Assembly: GCA_019648995.1 (NCBI GenBank)
Contig: BLXT01006926.1
Coordinates: forward strand, 2,294,900 to 2,315,422
Length of the DNA: 20,523 nucleotides
Source of the DNA: Plakobranchus ocellatus
Lineage: Eukaryota > Mollusca > Gastropoda > Plakobranchidae
Direction: 5' to 3'
In this document: one piece after another, positions 11,101 to 20,145 of the stretch
How the letters are laid out: each line of letters begins with the position of its first letter
How positions within the stretch are numbered: the first letter of the stretch is position 1
Notes under the pieces: model-generated
What the model was told of the DNA's origin: nothing
The model's database searches: none
Seen by the model: the letters and a program-made list of their open reading frames with translations, nothing else
Translations under genes and position numbers: made by a program

Positions 11101-11764
11101 AGGAATAAATCGTAGAGCTTTGGGGAAGGCTTCTCCCCGCCAGAACAGCAATAATTCATAGAGCTTTGGGAAAGGCTTCTCCCCGCCAGAACAGCAATAA
11201 TTCATAGAGCTTTGGGGAAGGCTTCTCCCCGCCTGACCTTGTCTCTTGCCAGTCCTGGATCATCTGTGTCCCTCTGACTGAATATTTTGCGAACCGGCTC
11301 CTTGTGAGCGAACTCACGGGATAGTTAATCATAACAGGCCATACATAACACTGCTCATCAGTGCCAAGGGTTTGCTCATTTGCAAAAACCCACTAGGGGT
11401 AAAAATATAGGAAAATATATCTTGTCTTTTGATTCTCAATGTCAAGTGAGTAAACAAGTTTGATCATACTTTGAAACAAAATATTCCTTGACACTTTTTT
11501 TTGCAATTTTTACCTCCCATAAATCCAGGGTTGATTTATTTGGCCCTTATTCCTGTGAAGTGAAAAAATAGTTAATATCTTTTGATATATATCCACCACA
11601 ATCAAATGTGCATAGTTTAATCATAAAAAACAACTCTGAGATTAATACACATGAGTAATTTAATGTCTTGGCATTAAATGCAAATTGTTTATAAATCTTT
11701 CTTTTTTTCCAGTTATGATCAGTCATCAGAGAGAGCGATCTGTTTGACATGCGATGGGAGATAG
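5057..11764 (+). CDS. SIVA1: SIVA1 orthologue, apoptosis regulatory protein Siva (four coding exons)
   Basis: Joining 5057-5174, 6557-7057, 8249-8387 and 11713-11764 gives 810 bases, or 269 residues plus TAG. Residues 1-8 (MPKRNNPF) match the MPKR..PF start of vertebrate SIVA1. Residues 39-49 (YERTRALLFNG) match the segment in and around its amphipathic helix. Residues 208-266 hold six CxxC pairs (208/211, 223/226, 231/234, 238/241, 246/249, 263/266), the same order as the vertebrate zinc-binding Siva C-terminus. In mammals Siva binds the CD27 cytoplasmic tail and promotes apoptosis, acting in cytoplasm and nucleus; it is also a p53 target. Whether the CD27-type role holds in this animal is unknown. 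Human SIVA1 is 175 residues, and the extra length here lies almost entirely in exon 2. The ATG has A at -3, and an in-frame TGA lies upstream at 4988. All three introns are GT..AG. Confidence 0.93.
5175..6556 (+). other. SIVA1 intron 1
   Basis: This is a 1382-base phase-1 intron, with GTAAGT at the donor and TTCACAG at the acceptor. It is AT-rich and I recognise no element inside it. A somewhat GC-richer patch with partly complementary words (GGGCAGATCCC and CTGAGATCTGCAGGGA) lies at about 5925-5975; I could not assign it. Confidence 0.85.
6557..7057 (+). CDS. SIVA1: SIVA1 coding exon 2 (residues 40-207, expanded linker)
   Basis: The exon opens with ERTRALLFNGMKSN, equivalent to the human EKTKRLLFLGAQAY segment that overlaps the amphipathic helix linked to Bcl-xL binding. 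The remaining roughly 150 residues are a Ser/Asn/Gly-rich, probably disordered linker with little resemblance to the human sequence, which is much shorter here. The exon is 501 bases, starts and ends in phase 1, and the donor is GAG|GTAAGC (7058). Leaving it out joins residue 39 to the CxxC region in frame. Confidence 0.9.
7058..8248 (+). other. SIVA1 intron 2
   Basis: This is a 1191-base phase-1 intron that ends in a pyrimidine-rich tract and CACCCAG. It contains the strong hairpin at 7280-7351. An open frame at 7306-7512 begins inside that hairpin and shows no protein family, so it is not called. Confidence 0.85.
7280..7351. repeat. 72-base hairpin with perfect 22-bp stem in SIVA1 intron 2
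   Basis: The left arm 7280-7301 (starting AAATTAATATTCC, ending AAATGC) is the exact reverse complement of 7330-7351. After a 2x3 internal loop, CCATG (7304-7308) pairs with CATGG (7322-7326), leaving a 13-base loop. Length and shape resemble a microRNA precursor. A small palindromic insertion is equally possible, because the arms are perfectly paired and AT-rich. Confidence 0.7.
8249..8387 (+). CDS. SIVA1: SIVA1 coding exon 3 (residues 207-253, CxxC-rich)
   Basis: This exon holds five of the six CxxC pairs: CHNC, CQFC, CSNC, CYGC and CQLC. The human counterparts are CSSC, CGQC, CGQC, CWGC and CTLC. The VRQCYGC segment corresponds to human VRTCWGC. The donor is GTGAA|GTAAGT (8388), so the exon ends in phase 2. 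Reading through would give a Lys and then a stop, and would drop the final pair. Confidence 0.93.
10330..11400. repeat. repeat-rich block, possibly an unclassified non-autonomous element
   Basis: This block stands out from the rest of the intron by its higher GC and different word use. It holds an ATA(ATA)n microsatellite near 10470-10487 and several AGATATA-containing short repeats at 10700-10812. It also holds the 46-bp tandem repeat, a GTGAG-CGAA-CTCAC hairpin (11304-11317), and two further hairpins near its right end (CACTG..CAGTG at 11349-11363 and GGGTTTGC..GCAAA..CCC at 11368-11391). I found no terminal inverted repeats, target-site duplication or coding remnant, so the limits are approximate and the class is unknown. 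Confidence 0.4.
11111..11233. repeat. 46-bp tandem repeat, about 2.7 copies
   Basis: The units start at 11111, 11157 and 11203 and are nearly identical, with only one or two changes (CGTAG or CATAG; TTTGGGGAAGG or TTTGGGAAAGG). Each contains GAGCTTTGGG and GGCTTCTCCCCGCC. A degraded partial unit (CCAGAAAAGGAATAAAT) precedes the array at 11094-11110. The third unit breaks off after CCCCGCC. Confidence 0.9.
11713..11764 (+). CDS. SIVA1: SIVA1 terminal coding exon 4 (residues 253-269)
   Basis: This exon completes the split codon as Asn253 and encodes YDQSSERAICLTCDGR followed by TAG (11762-11764). The ICLTC segment is the sixth CxxC pair and matches the human VLCTSC near the C-terminus. The acceptor CTTTTTTTCCAG has a strong pyrimidine tract. 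The exon is too short to show in an ORF scan; it was found from the frame and the missing final CxxC. Confidence 0.9.
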
Positions 11765-12208
11765 TGGCTGGAAAGACTGGAGAAGGAACTGGAATTTTAA
11801 AAAATTGATTGGTTGCCAACGTCAAGGTTTTTGTTATCTAAATTGGTATTACAATGTTGATCACTGTATTTTTTCCACTTAGTTGCCTGTGCTCGTGATG
11901 TTCTCATACACAGAAAGAGTAAGCTACTTTTTTTTTTTCATTTTGAAAATCACATGTGAGGGGCACTGAAATTGTTGGGCTCTTTCTTTTTTGCCTGTAA
12001 ATTGCAAGGAAAAGAGAAACCAGTAGCTGGATTCATCAATTAAATGCTTATTCACAGCTCTAGATGCTGGCACCGAGAAAGAAAGCCTAAACCAAGACCC
12101 AGCAAGTCCATACATCTTTGAACAAAATGCAGATTGGTTCTGTGATCAGTTTGGGTATATTATTGTAGCTCATGGTGCACAGCTTTTAGATTACATCATA
12201 ATATTTGC

Positions 12209-12214
12209 AATAAA
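12209..12214 (+). terminator. probable SIVA1 poly(A) signal
   Basis: This is the first AATAAA I find after the SIVA1 stop codon, and it implies a 3' UTR of roughly 460-470 bases. The sequence from 11765 to this point has no other gene feature. Later sites could also be used. Confidence 0.5.
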
Positions 12215-13490
12215 AGATAGTGCAAATTAGTCAGTGACTGCTGTACCCATTGTCACAGATTGAGTCTTTTATTGTTATCTATTTGAAAACAAGTACCCTT
12301 AAGACAAATGATAACTAGACATTTATCAAATTTCAACCATGGCAGTATATGTACTTTCTACAAGTGGGTGTGTTTAACGTTTAGGTGAATTAATTTTCTT
12401 TTCACTATCAAAGCATCATTGGCATTTTTATCACTCAGCAGTTGAAAACAAAATTTCTCTAATTTTTATTTTGTAGATATTAAAACCAGAATGACAACTT
12501 TTGTTATTTGTTTATGCCACCACATTTTGCAAAAGTACTTTTGTAAACTTATCTTAATGGCAGCAATATGAATTTTTTTAAAGTGTCAATAGCCCTTTTT
12601 CACTGTTTACATTGTTTCTGCCTGTATATCATGTAAAAATTGCACATACCAAATTTTTTTTTTTGTTATGGATATTTTTTTAACTGTTTGATATGAACTT
12701 TATGTCTTCACTTTTTTTTTAGCTTTGATTTTTCTAAGAACTCTGTAAAATGAATATTTTGTACCTGATCTGAGTGCAAATCTGAAAGAGCCTAAGTTTA
12801 AAGTTATTGGTCAAAGATTCATAAGCGCACTTTATACTATGGTGGATCAAATGGTGGAAATTCTTAACTGATTCAGTACCCAAGGAAAAAACGCCTTCTT
12901 CTCGTGCAAGCCCATTTTGGGAGCGCAATACAGAACAAGTGTGTTTTTGCTTTTTATGTCAGAACATGGCTCCAACAAATGAAAACTTCATAATGTTATA
13001 CACCAATTTTTACAGAAATGAGTAAAGAATACAACATCACATAGAATGTTATGTAAATGGAATAATGTTAATAAGTTTTATCTGATCCGAAGAAAAAATT
13101 TTAAAAATTACATATTTTTTCCACTGACATTGAACTCAAGTGACTGCATGTACTCCAAAGTACCAAAGGCCTTTTATCATGTCCATATGTGCAGAAAATT
13201 TCAAAGAAAGAAATTTAGAACAAAAAGCTTATGTTTTTCATAATTTTTTTCTAATCCAAGTTCTGACGACTTTTGCATCAAATTTGTAAAAAAAAAAATT
13301 ATGTAATTTTACACTTCACAAAGATACATGTGCTATCTTTGAGTCTATGTGGGGGTATGATATTTCTCAAAACAGTCTTGGGGATGTAAATAAGGAGTGT
13401 TTGAGTATTGTTTGCTTTGGCCAGATTTGCTGCAGCGCAGTTGCTATCTATGTTGGAGATGGCAATGAAGTGGGTGTTGTCTTAAATCAC
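12215..13490. other. AT-rich stretch downstream of SIVA1, no gene seen
   Basis: Long T and A runs (near 12650, 12710, 13290) dominate. I see no exon, RNA gene or recognisable element before the transposase remnant begins. The exact left limit of that remnant is unclear, and it may reach back to about 13340. Confidence 0.45.
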
Positions 13491-13499
13491 TGGATGGTG

Positions 13500-14640
13500 C
13501 TGTGTTGGGGTGGCCAGTTGTCCTTGTTACGTCAGTTTGCTTTCTCAGGTGTGATGGTTGAGATAGCCAGATCTTCAAGCCCTTGGACAGGATTTTATTT
13601 TTAAAAATCAAAGGGTGCACTGCTGTTTCTGTGGATTGTTGTCATCCCTTGACTTCTTGAAAAGAACAAGGGCTTTGATTTGAGAGAGCTCAGAGATCCA
13701 AAAGAAAAGTTTTCCCACCACTTACTTGTCTTGCGGCTGTATATGTTGTAGTATCCTGCAAGCTGATTGGCACGATTACACCCACGTGTACACTCATTGT
13801 ACTCATTGATGGGACTTGGCGTGGTACACTAATGACGTCGACTTGTTTGGCGTTATTCTATGCGGACAGATAAATTGGTGTTGACTGCCACACATGGCTT
13901 CTTGGCTTTTTTGTCCCTAAAAGCTAGACTTTTAATCTTGTTGTGTTTGTTGAAAAACCAGGATAACACAAGGCGGGGCAGTTTTGGAGTCTTCAAGTCT
14001 GCGGAAAAACCTACACCCTGAGTGTTCAGTGTTCCCGTTTGTGTAAGCTAAAGTACTGGTCACTATAAATGAGGTGACCACAAAAACCATACCTGCAAGG
14101 GGATTTTCTCTGTGCAGATCTGCGGAGAAAGAGGTTCAAAAAGTACCCAGAATTACCGTCAAACAGTCCAAAAACCTTTCTTGACATTTTGAAGGCTTAT
14201 TTGGATTGAACTGGGTGTACTTTTATCAGTTTGTCCAACCCACAACCATTTCATCTATTGAAAGATACCACCCAGAGTAGTACGCGGCTTGAAAATGTTC
14301 CAAGATCTTTTTGATAAAGGGCTCAATTTTCTCCTAACCTTTTCTTTCAGTCTCTGAGCAGTGCAACATCATGTGGAATAACACTTAGAATTACTTTCTC
14401 TTGAATTTTGGGAGTGCCATTGCAAATAACCCTTGTATGACGTATCCCAATGGTTCCTGATTCCAGGTTTACGGTCAAAACTTATCTGGGCCAGAGCAGC
14501 TGGGAATTTGTAAAACTTCATGAAGTCTGAAAGAAAAAGAGATACCAGTGGGAATACACTGAATCTTTTCTAGCTGGAGTGTTCAATAAGTTTATGGGCA
14601 GTATACTCATCGATTAATTTTTTCAAATGCAGTTTAATTT
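13500..14640 (-). pseudogene. piggyBac-type transposase fragment B, inactivated
   Basis: On the minus strand, pieces of a piggyBac (PGBD-like, DDE_Tnp_1_7) transposase appear in order but in shifting frames with stops. KLIDEYTAHKLIE is at about 14590-14635. LSIDEMVVG at 14238-14264 keeps the first acidic residue of the catalytic triad. FGLFDGNSGYFLNL lies at 14131-14173, and GHLIYSDQYF at about 14050-14079 keeps the second acidic residue. LAFRDKKAKKPCVAVNTN lies at about 13880-13935. YNECTRGCNRANQ followed by YYNIYSRKTSKWW spans 13715-13810. In the family the GC.RA.Q motif carries aspartates (GCDRADQ); here both are Asn, so the third catalytic position is also lost. The N-terminus is missing and no terminal repeats were found. 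The plus-strand open frame over 13347-13604 is antisense to it. Confidence 0.85.
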
Positions 14641-15049
14641 CCTCATTAAAAAAAACAAACAAAAGACAATCAATAGGTGAATTTAATTTTTAACTCAGTC
14701 CCTACCTCCTATTTTTTTCTATGTCAATTCATTCCATACCTTTGTGTGAAGGGTAATTTTTTTTTTTTAAAATCACCCACAAAACAGTGTGATGATTTTA
14801 TATAATTATAACTATACATAACTGAAAACAAAATGTGCTTATCTTCATTTATAAATTTATTTTGGAAAAAAATGAAAGAGGTCTGGATTTTGACATAAAA
14901 ATTTCCTCCACGAGGACCAAGCATGGGGACTTTACATCTTTGTAAATCTGTTGTCAACAAAGAATATGATAAAATAAAAAAAAACTTTGATGACACTTTT
15001 ACATATACTCAGCATCAAAACAAGGATTTAACATCCAATACACCTCCCT

Positions 15050-16234
15050 TGTGTGGTAGTCAGTGAAGCTTTGTCTGATACACAAGGACACTTGAGATTG
15101 TGGACACCAGAATGAGTTTCTACTCTCTTCCTGCTCTTTGAGTCATGGGTTGCTTGCATTTAGGATTTCTGCTAGCAGCCTTTGCAGTCTCTCCATAGGT
15201 TGGATTTTGCAGCAGTTGGTAGAAGTGGGAAAGGACCTGTCACTCAGTGAGACATGTAATCACTCCTGACTCTGCTTTCCTTCCAGCAGTTTGTGGAGTC
15301 TAGGCATGAAATGAAATTTATTTCTCAATCATTTCCTCTGCCTAGGCCAAAGGATAGTTTTTGAGAGTCATTGTTGGTTGTCCTGAGAGTCAACTTGTGG
15401 AGGGTGTGGCTTTGGATGAAAGGTAGTATAATCAAGTGAGCAAACACCATTTGAATATTGATGTGTAGTCTTGCATAGCTATGAGCTTCTCTGTTGTTTG
15501 TGAATGTGTCATCATAGACTTTGTCTGTGTAGGATTGTGTACACTTGTAAGCATGTTGATGTCCCGTTTGTCTTCCCAACAAAGTGCAGTGAGGTCCAGT
15601 TTTTGCTAGAACTTGATTTCACTACCGTTTAGAGTCTCCTTAGCCAGGTCACCAGGCATGCCCTTGCGGTTTGACCTTACACTTTTTACAGTCCCAACTG
15701 ATATGGCCTAGTGCTCGTAAAGAAAGTTGCTAAGCTGTGTATAACATTCCCCATCATTTCATCAGTTGCGAATTCTTCATCTGATTCACTCTCTGATCAT
15801 ATAATGTAAGGATGACTAGGCCCAGGCATATCTTCTAGGTTTACATTTGTGATAGTTGTAGCTTTGTTTCCCTTCTTTGAAGCAGGTTTTTTCATAGCTT
15901 TACCTGAAGCCTTACTTTGCCCCCCTCACAGCACCTTTCCCAATTTCTGGAGTAGATTTTCACTTGTTAGGAGGTTTATATTTTGGATCTAGGTCTTCAT
16001 TTGACATTTTTTCAAGAATTTCATCCACTTTATCATCCTTTGGCCCCGTAAGCTCGTCAAACAAATTGCAACAATGAGATGCCATCTTGGCTGAGTGCAG
16101 GTAGATTTTCACTTGTTAGGGGATTCATATGTTAGGTCTAGGTCTTTATTACACATTTCCTCAAGAATGTCATCCCCATCATCATCTTTTTGCCCCTTAA
16201 GCTTGTCAAACAAATTGCAACGATGAGACGCCAT
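15050..16234 (-). pseudogene. piggyBac-type transposase A, catalytic core deleted
   Basis: Reading leftward, the start codon (16234-16232, context AAGATGG) opens 41 codons beginning MASHRCNLFD and rich in Asp and Lys, closed by TGA at 16111-16109. A second tandem copy of this start follows (16085-15963, MASHCCNLFD). In a shifted frame come LEDMPGPSHP and SESESDEEF, an acidic N-terminal region as in piggyBac transposases. The sequence then jumps directly to the post-catalytic region: GTV and RSNRKGMP (15656-15697), LCWEDKRDINMLTSVH (about 15536-15586) and KLIAMQDYT (about 15470-15500). The C-terminal zinc-finger remnant, FWCPQSQVSLCI then SFTDYHT, is at 15050-15112. The part expected between about 15700 and 15760, which should contain the first two catalytic aspartates, is absent. 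Several stops and frameshifts confirm it is dead. Confidence 0.85.
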
Positions 16235-16249
16235 CTTGGTTGAATGTTG
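15952..16249. repeat. 149-bp tandem duplication of the transposase start
   Basis: 15952-16100 and 16101-16249 align over all 149 bases with no gap. I count about 25 differences, or roughly 83% identity. Each unit carries on the minus strand a start codon, 41 codons and the same TGA; 27 of the 41 residues agree. The divergence shows that the duplication is old. Confidence 0.92.
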
Positions 16250-17042
16250 GTGGTTGTCCTAAGAAACTTGCTCAGTCGCTATGCAGCTTCCGCTCATTCT
16301 TTTGCGACTTTGCTTTGATGTGTGCTGGTGGAAGTGATCGTTGTTATAAGCTAACATGCCTACACTGCATAGGCTATGGTAATTACGCAAGAAAATATTA
16401 TTGAAGCGAAAATCGCAGGGGGTGTTGTGAAGCTAGGGAGCCATAGCAAAGGAAATTACTTCTGCATGTGCGGTAAAGGTAGGCAGTGAGTTAAATCACT
16501 TCAGGTCAATACCCAATCTTTGCTGGCTTTTTCTATTATATGCTGCCTTTTCTTTCGAATTTAATACATATTTGTTTTTGTTTAGTTGTTTTGTTTTTTT
16601 TTTTTTGGGGGGGTGAGTAGTGGAGCTTTTAACCTTGATTACTTGTAGTTGTACAAAACATGCTGTACATATATTGCATATACTTAGTAGAAATTGGGTT
16701 CTTGTACTGATTTAGATGTTCATGAATTTTGTTTGTCTTGTTGCAGGAGATAGTTTTAAAATAATCAAAATTACAATGGACCCCATGTACACTTGTGTAA
16801 GATAGATATTCAGTCAAAAGAAACAGTTCATTTGTTACAGGATTTATGTCTCCTTTACCATACTGAATCAAAGATTCAGGTGAACCTTTCAATTGCTGCT
16901 GCTGTTTGAAATCAACATTTCTTACTTAAAAGTAAATATGTATCTCTGAAAGCTGTTTACTTAATTCTGGAAAAAAAAGGCAGATAATATTCATGTAGAA
17001 AGACTGAGCTTATTTAGGGATTTTTGCTCTCAAGGTGGAGTC

Positions 17043-17084
17043 CTTTTGAAACATCTGTTGGCACTTTTGAAACATCTGTTGGCA
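17043..17084. repeat. perfect 21-bp tandem duplication
   Basis: The 21 bases starting CTTTTGAAACATC and ending TTGGCA occur at 17043-17063 and again at 17064-17084 without a difference. The identity suggests a recent slip or unequal exchange. Confidence 0.9.
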
Positions 17085-17474
17085 TATATGAAATCTCACC
17101 AATAAAAGCCGTATTTGAGAATCTTCCACATGTGAAAATCATGATTTCTTTTGCTTAGTTTCATTTTGCATGAAATGTTACATTTTCTATGTGTCACTTA
17201 AGTTTGTACAGTATCTTGTTATAAATATAACGGTCAAGTAATTTTGTGGGCTGTATTGGAAGGAAAAGGAGAGGAAAAACATAAATTTTAATCAAAGATT
17301 TAGAAGGTTTTCAACTATCTTTGCTCTATCTAAAAGAAAAGAAACATGGTAGAGGAGAGAGAGCTGGGGGACAGGAAGGCTTCACTCAGCATAAAATGTT
17401 ATGATTTATTGTTTAAAAATTGTTGGCTCATGGCAGGAAGATGCTAAAAATACTAATATACTATGGCTCATAAG

Positions 17475-17512
17475 CTGGAATTGACTGTTTATTGACAAGC
17501 AGTCAATTCCAG
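17475..17512. repeat. perfect 13-bp stem hairpin
   Basis: CTGGAATTGACTG (17475-17487) is exactly complementary to CAGTCAATTCCAG (17500-17512), with a 12-base loop. Pairing does not extend outside the stem. It is too short for a normal microRNA precursor and is not followed by a gene end that it could serve. Confidence 0.75.
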
Positions 17513-19711
17513 AAGAGGTTGCAACTTCTTAATATTTGTCTTTCTTTTCGATTTGTATTGCTGGGTTAAGTGAGAAGGTGTAATTTTAAAAAGGAAAAGA
17601 ATGTAGTAAAGAACTCACACCTGTTATGGCTGCATCTACTATTACTAAGATTTGTTGATTGCTTTTCTCAATTAGAGTAGGATTCAACTAGAAAGAAGAT
17701 TATTATAACTTGATTTATTTCCATTAAGCTTTCTTTAAAATGTTATTTCTAAATTGCAAAAGTTAAAATGTTTTATATTTTTCTTATTTTTGTAACTTAA
17801 ATGAGAGCTAAAATTAGTGTAGATGCTCAACAACAATATTGATAATTTCATGTGTGCATTTTGTGCATTTGCAAATGCTTTGTACTAAAACTTTGAATCA
17901 AGGCTATTATTGTTAATACTATTCTAGCACAAATCATTGTTCATTTCACAGTTTTCTTGTTTTTTTGTTTTTGTTTTTGTTTTTTTGTACATTTTGTTAA
18001 TTTGCTTAAAAACAAATAAAATCAAAGTTCACTCAGGTTCAATGACAACTCAAAACATTTGTTGTGCTTTTACTCCTTTTTTTTTTCTTTGTGGGTATTT
18101 TTAAAGAAGGTATGCATTTTGTATGTATCCCATAGAAAAGTCACTTTTGTTGGCAATATTTATAATGTACTTATTAAAACTTTTGAATTAAAAAAATAAG
18201 AACTTTTTGTGCATGCCTAATAAAAGTACATGTAATATTAGAATTTATACTGTATTTAATTTGAATAGTGTGATAGAGGGGCAGAGAACTAACTTTTCCA
18301 TTGAGCTTGTTTTGTCTGTACAGGGTAGCGTTCATTTTATTTCAGCAATTTCAGATTTAATGTTCACTTCTGAATAAATGTATAAATTATAAAATAATTG
18401 AGTTATAATGTTAGAAAAGACCCATAATTTAAAAAAATAAACAATTTTTTTTTTTTAAGTACACATCTACACAAAAATGTTGCTTAAAAAAAAAGATTTA
18501 CTATCATAGAAACAGCCCATAATTTACAAATTATGTAGATTTTTTTAAAGAGAAAACCACTACTAATTCAATGCATTTTTTAAGAAAAGGTTAAAAAAAA
18601 CTTTTCCATGCTTCCCTTGGTGTAGAAGATTGATGTCCATTCTGGAGTAAGATCTGAGGATTAATGAATTTAAAATGAATGTTCCTCACCAGTGCAATTG
18701 AAAGTTACAGTGAAACTGATAGAGATCCACATTTTAAAATCATTAAACATGAACTGATAAGATTAATTGAAATGTGCTACTGTTCAAAGTATTGCTCTCC
18801 GCTTGAGTCAAATTTTTATACATACGTAAGTTGTTTTTGTTTATGATGAAGTTTACGATTATGTGTTAAACTTGGGGAAGCTTTAGTTTTATTCACAAGC
18901 CTACTGTGAGGTCATATGACGCTGCCCTCAAAGAACGAACAGCCATTGCATTTTGCGGTTAAGAATGACAAGCAACTGTAATATTTTTGTAAACAAACAA
19001 CGGACACATTCATAACGACCTTCACCTCAACTACGCACACTCTTTTTGGAAGACATCTTATCTACATACCTGAGTTAGATTTTTTTAAAATTTGTCTGGT
19101 GAGCAGGAGGCAAGCTTGTTTATTTAGGGAACGTTCAAATATAATCTTACGCCTTGGGGGGGAGGGTCCTTGAACCAATGTACTAATACTATTTATTACA
19201 TTTTTGTGAGGTGAGAAATAAAAAAAGAGAAAAAATCATAACATTAAAAAAATAATAATTAATAATAAGGGAGGTAACTCTTCTTAACATTCAATCAATA
19301 ATTTAATCAGTCTAACAGTATTACATCCCCTATATGTCAGAAAGCCCAGTTCCCTCGCAAATTCCCCTGTTTTTTGGGGTTTTTTTTTTATTACTTAACT
19401 ACTAAATGGCACTTCTGAGGCTCTTTCTGTAAATCAAGCTAAGTGAGCTTACTCATCGCACATGTATTATGATTGTTGCCACCTAAAGAGATACCATATA
19501 TCTAGAGTTCACGCACTCTCTTTGTGGCCTAGGCAGCCAGAAGCCTAGTTAAAATTAAAAAGATGAGTGGACACTCTATTGCGGGCAAGGTCAGCAGACG
19601 CATCGATATGTCAAGTGCTATTTTAAAACGAGCGCAACAAACATAAGGCGGTATCAGGAAAGATTGTGATCTTAAAAGTTAAATTGTACCGTTTCTTGTA
19701 TAATTTAAGAG

Positions 19712-19990
19712 GTATCTCTATTTTGTTACTCATATTGTGGTCCGAGAAAAATGAACTAAGGGAAAGATAACTAAATTTCGTAGCAATGTGAAATTAAAAA
19801 GAATTGTTTTCTTCTTCTTTACTGTTCCGTCTATAATTTGCAACGTATCTCTAATATTATTTTTCACATTGTGGCACGAGAAATACATGTATAGGGGAAA
19901 ATAATCAATGCGACGCACCGTATCTTTTATTTATTGTTCATATTGGGGCAAGAGAAATATAAACGAAAGGGAACATAATTTTATTATTTT
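19712..19990. repeat. diverged repeats, about three copies
   Basis: GTATCT starts at 19712, 19845 and 19920. In each case, after a short T/A-rich stretch, it is followed by a core like TCATATTGTGGTCCGAGAAA, TCACATTGTGGCACGAGAAA or TCATATTGGGGCAAGAGAAA. A GGGAA(A/C) and an ATAA block follow. The spacing is about 133 and 75 bases, so the first unit carries extra sequence. A possible fourth, weak core (TTCATTTATATTGCGCTTGTGACGCG) lies near 20078-20104. Confidence 0.6.
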
Positions 19991-20145
19991 TCGCATCAGT
20001 GTACAATAAAAAGACCGCATTCAGACTAAAAAAACTACAGAGGAAAATATTCCCAATGCGCTTGCATGCAATTTCTATTCATTTATATTGCGCTTGTGAC
20101 GCGAAAATAGCTTTGTATCACGTGTGAGAAAGGTATGCACACACG

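Larger units (their letters stand above)
8388..11712 (+). other. SIVA1 intron 3
   Basis: This is a 3325-base phase-2 intron with a GTAAGT donor and a TTTTTTTCCAG acceptor. Up to about 10320 it is AT-rich with A and T homopolymers (near 9370 and 9740) and no recognised feature. From about 10330 to 11400 the composition changes and the sequence is repeat-like (separate entries). Open frames inside it do not resemble known proteins. Confidence 0.85.
14690..16494 (-). mobile_element. piggyBac-type element A with TTAA duplications and terminal inverted repeats
   Basis: TTAA stands at 14690-14693 and again at 16491-16494, the target site that piggyBac elements duplicate. The left end reads CTCAGTCCCTACCT inward from 14694. 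The right end, reverse complemented from 16490, reads CTCACTGCCTACCT, so 12 of 14 bases agree. The enclosed 1797 bases hold a decayed minus-strand transposase (separate entry) with about 250 bases of 5' sequence and about 350 bases of 3' sequence. An intact autonomous relative would be longer because this copy has lost its catalytic core. It could only be moved by a transposase supplied from elsewhere. Confidence 0.85.
16495..19711. other. AT-rich non-coding stretch
   Basis: I see no coding exon or RNA gene here. A T13-G7 homopolymer lies at 16594-16613. AATAAA hexamers (for example 18015-18020) occur without a gene to serve. At 18912-18921 there is a perfect palindrome, GTCATATGAC, within a locally GC-richer patch (18900-19050) that might be regulatory, but nothing supports this further. 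The hairpin and short duplication inside are listed separately. Confidence 0.45.

Noticed and set aside
10330-11400. Helitron, because of terminal-type hairpins followed by CTAG at 11392-11395
   Set aside because: The hairpin to CTAG spacing is too short, no TC start or A/T insertion site could be fixed, and no helicase remnant is seen.
13347-13604. 85-codon plus-strand open frame
   Set aside because: It overlaps and is antisense to the tail of piggyBac remnant B. The minus-strand reading is the one with family motifs upstream.
15325-15582. 85-codon minus-strand open frame
   Set aside because: It lies inside piggyBac remnant A but mostly in a different frame from the family motifs, and so is a by-product of frameshifts.
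17475-17512. MicroRNA precursor
   Set aside because: The stem is only 13 bp and does not extend outward, too short for normal Dicer processing.
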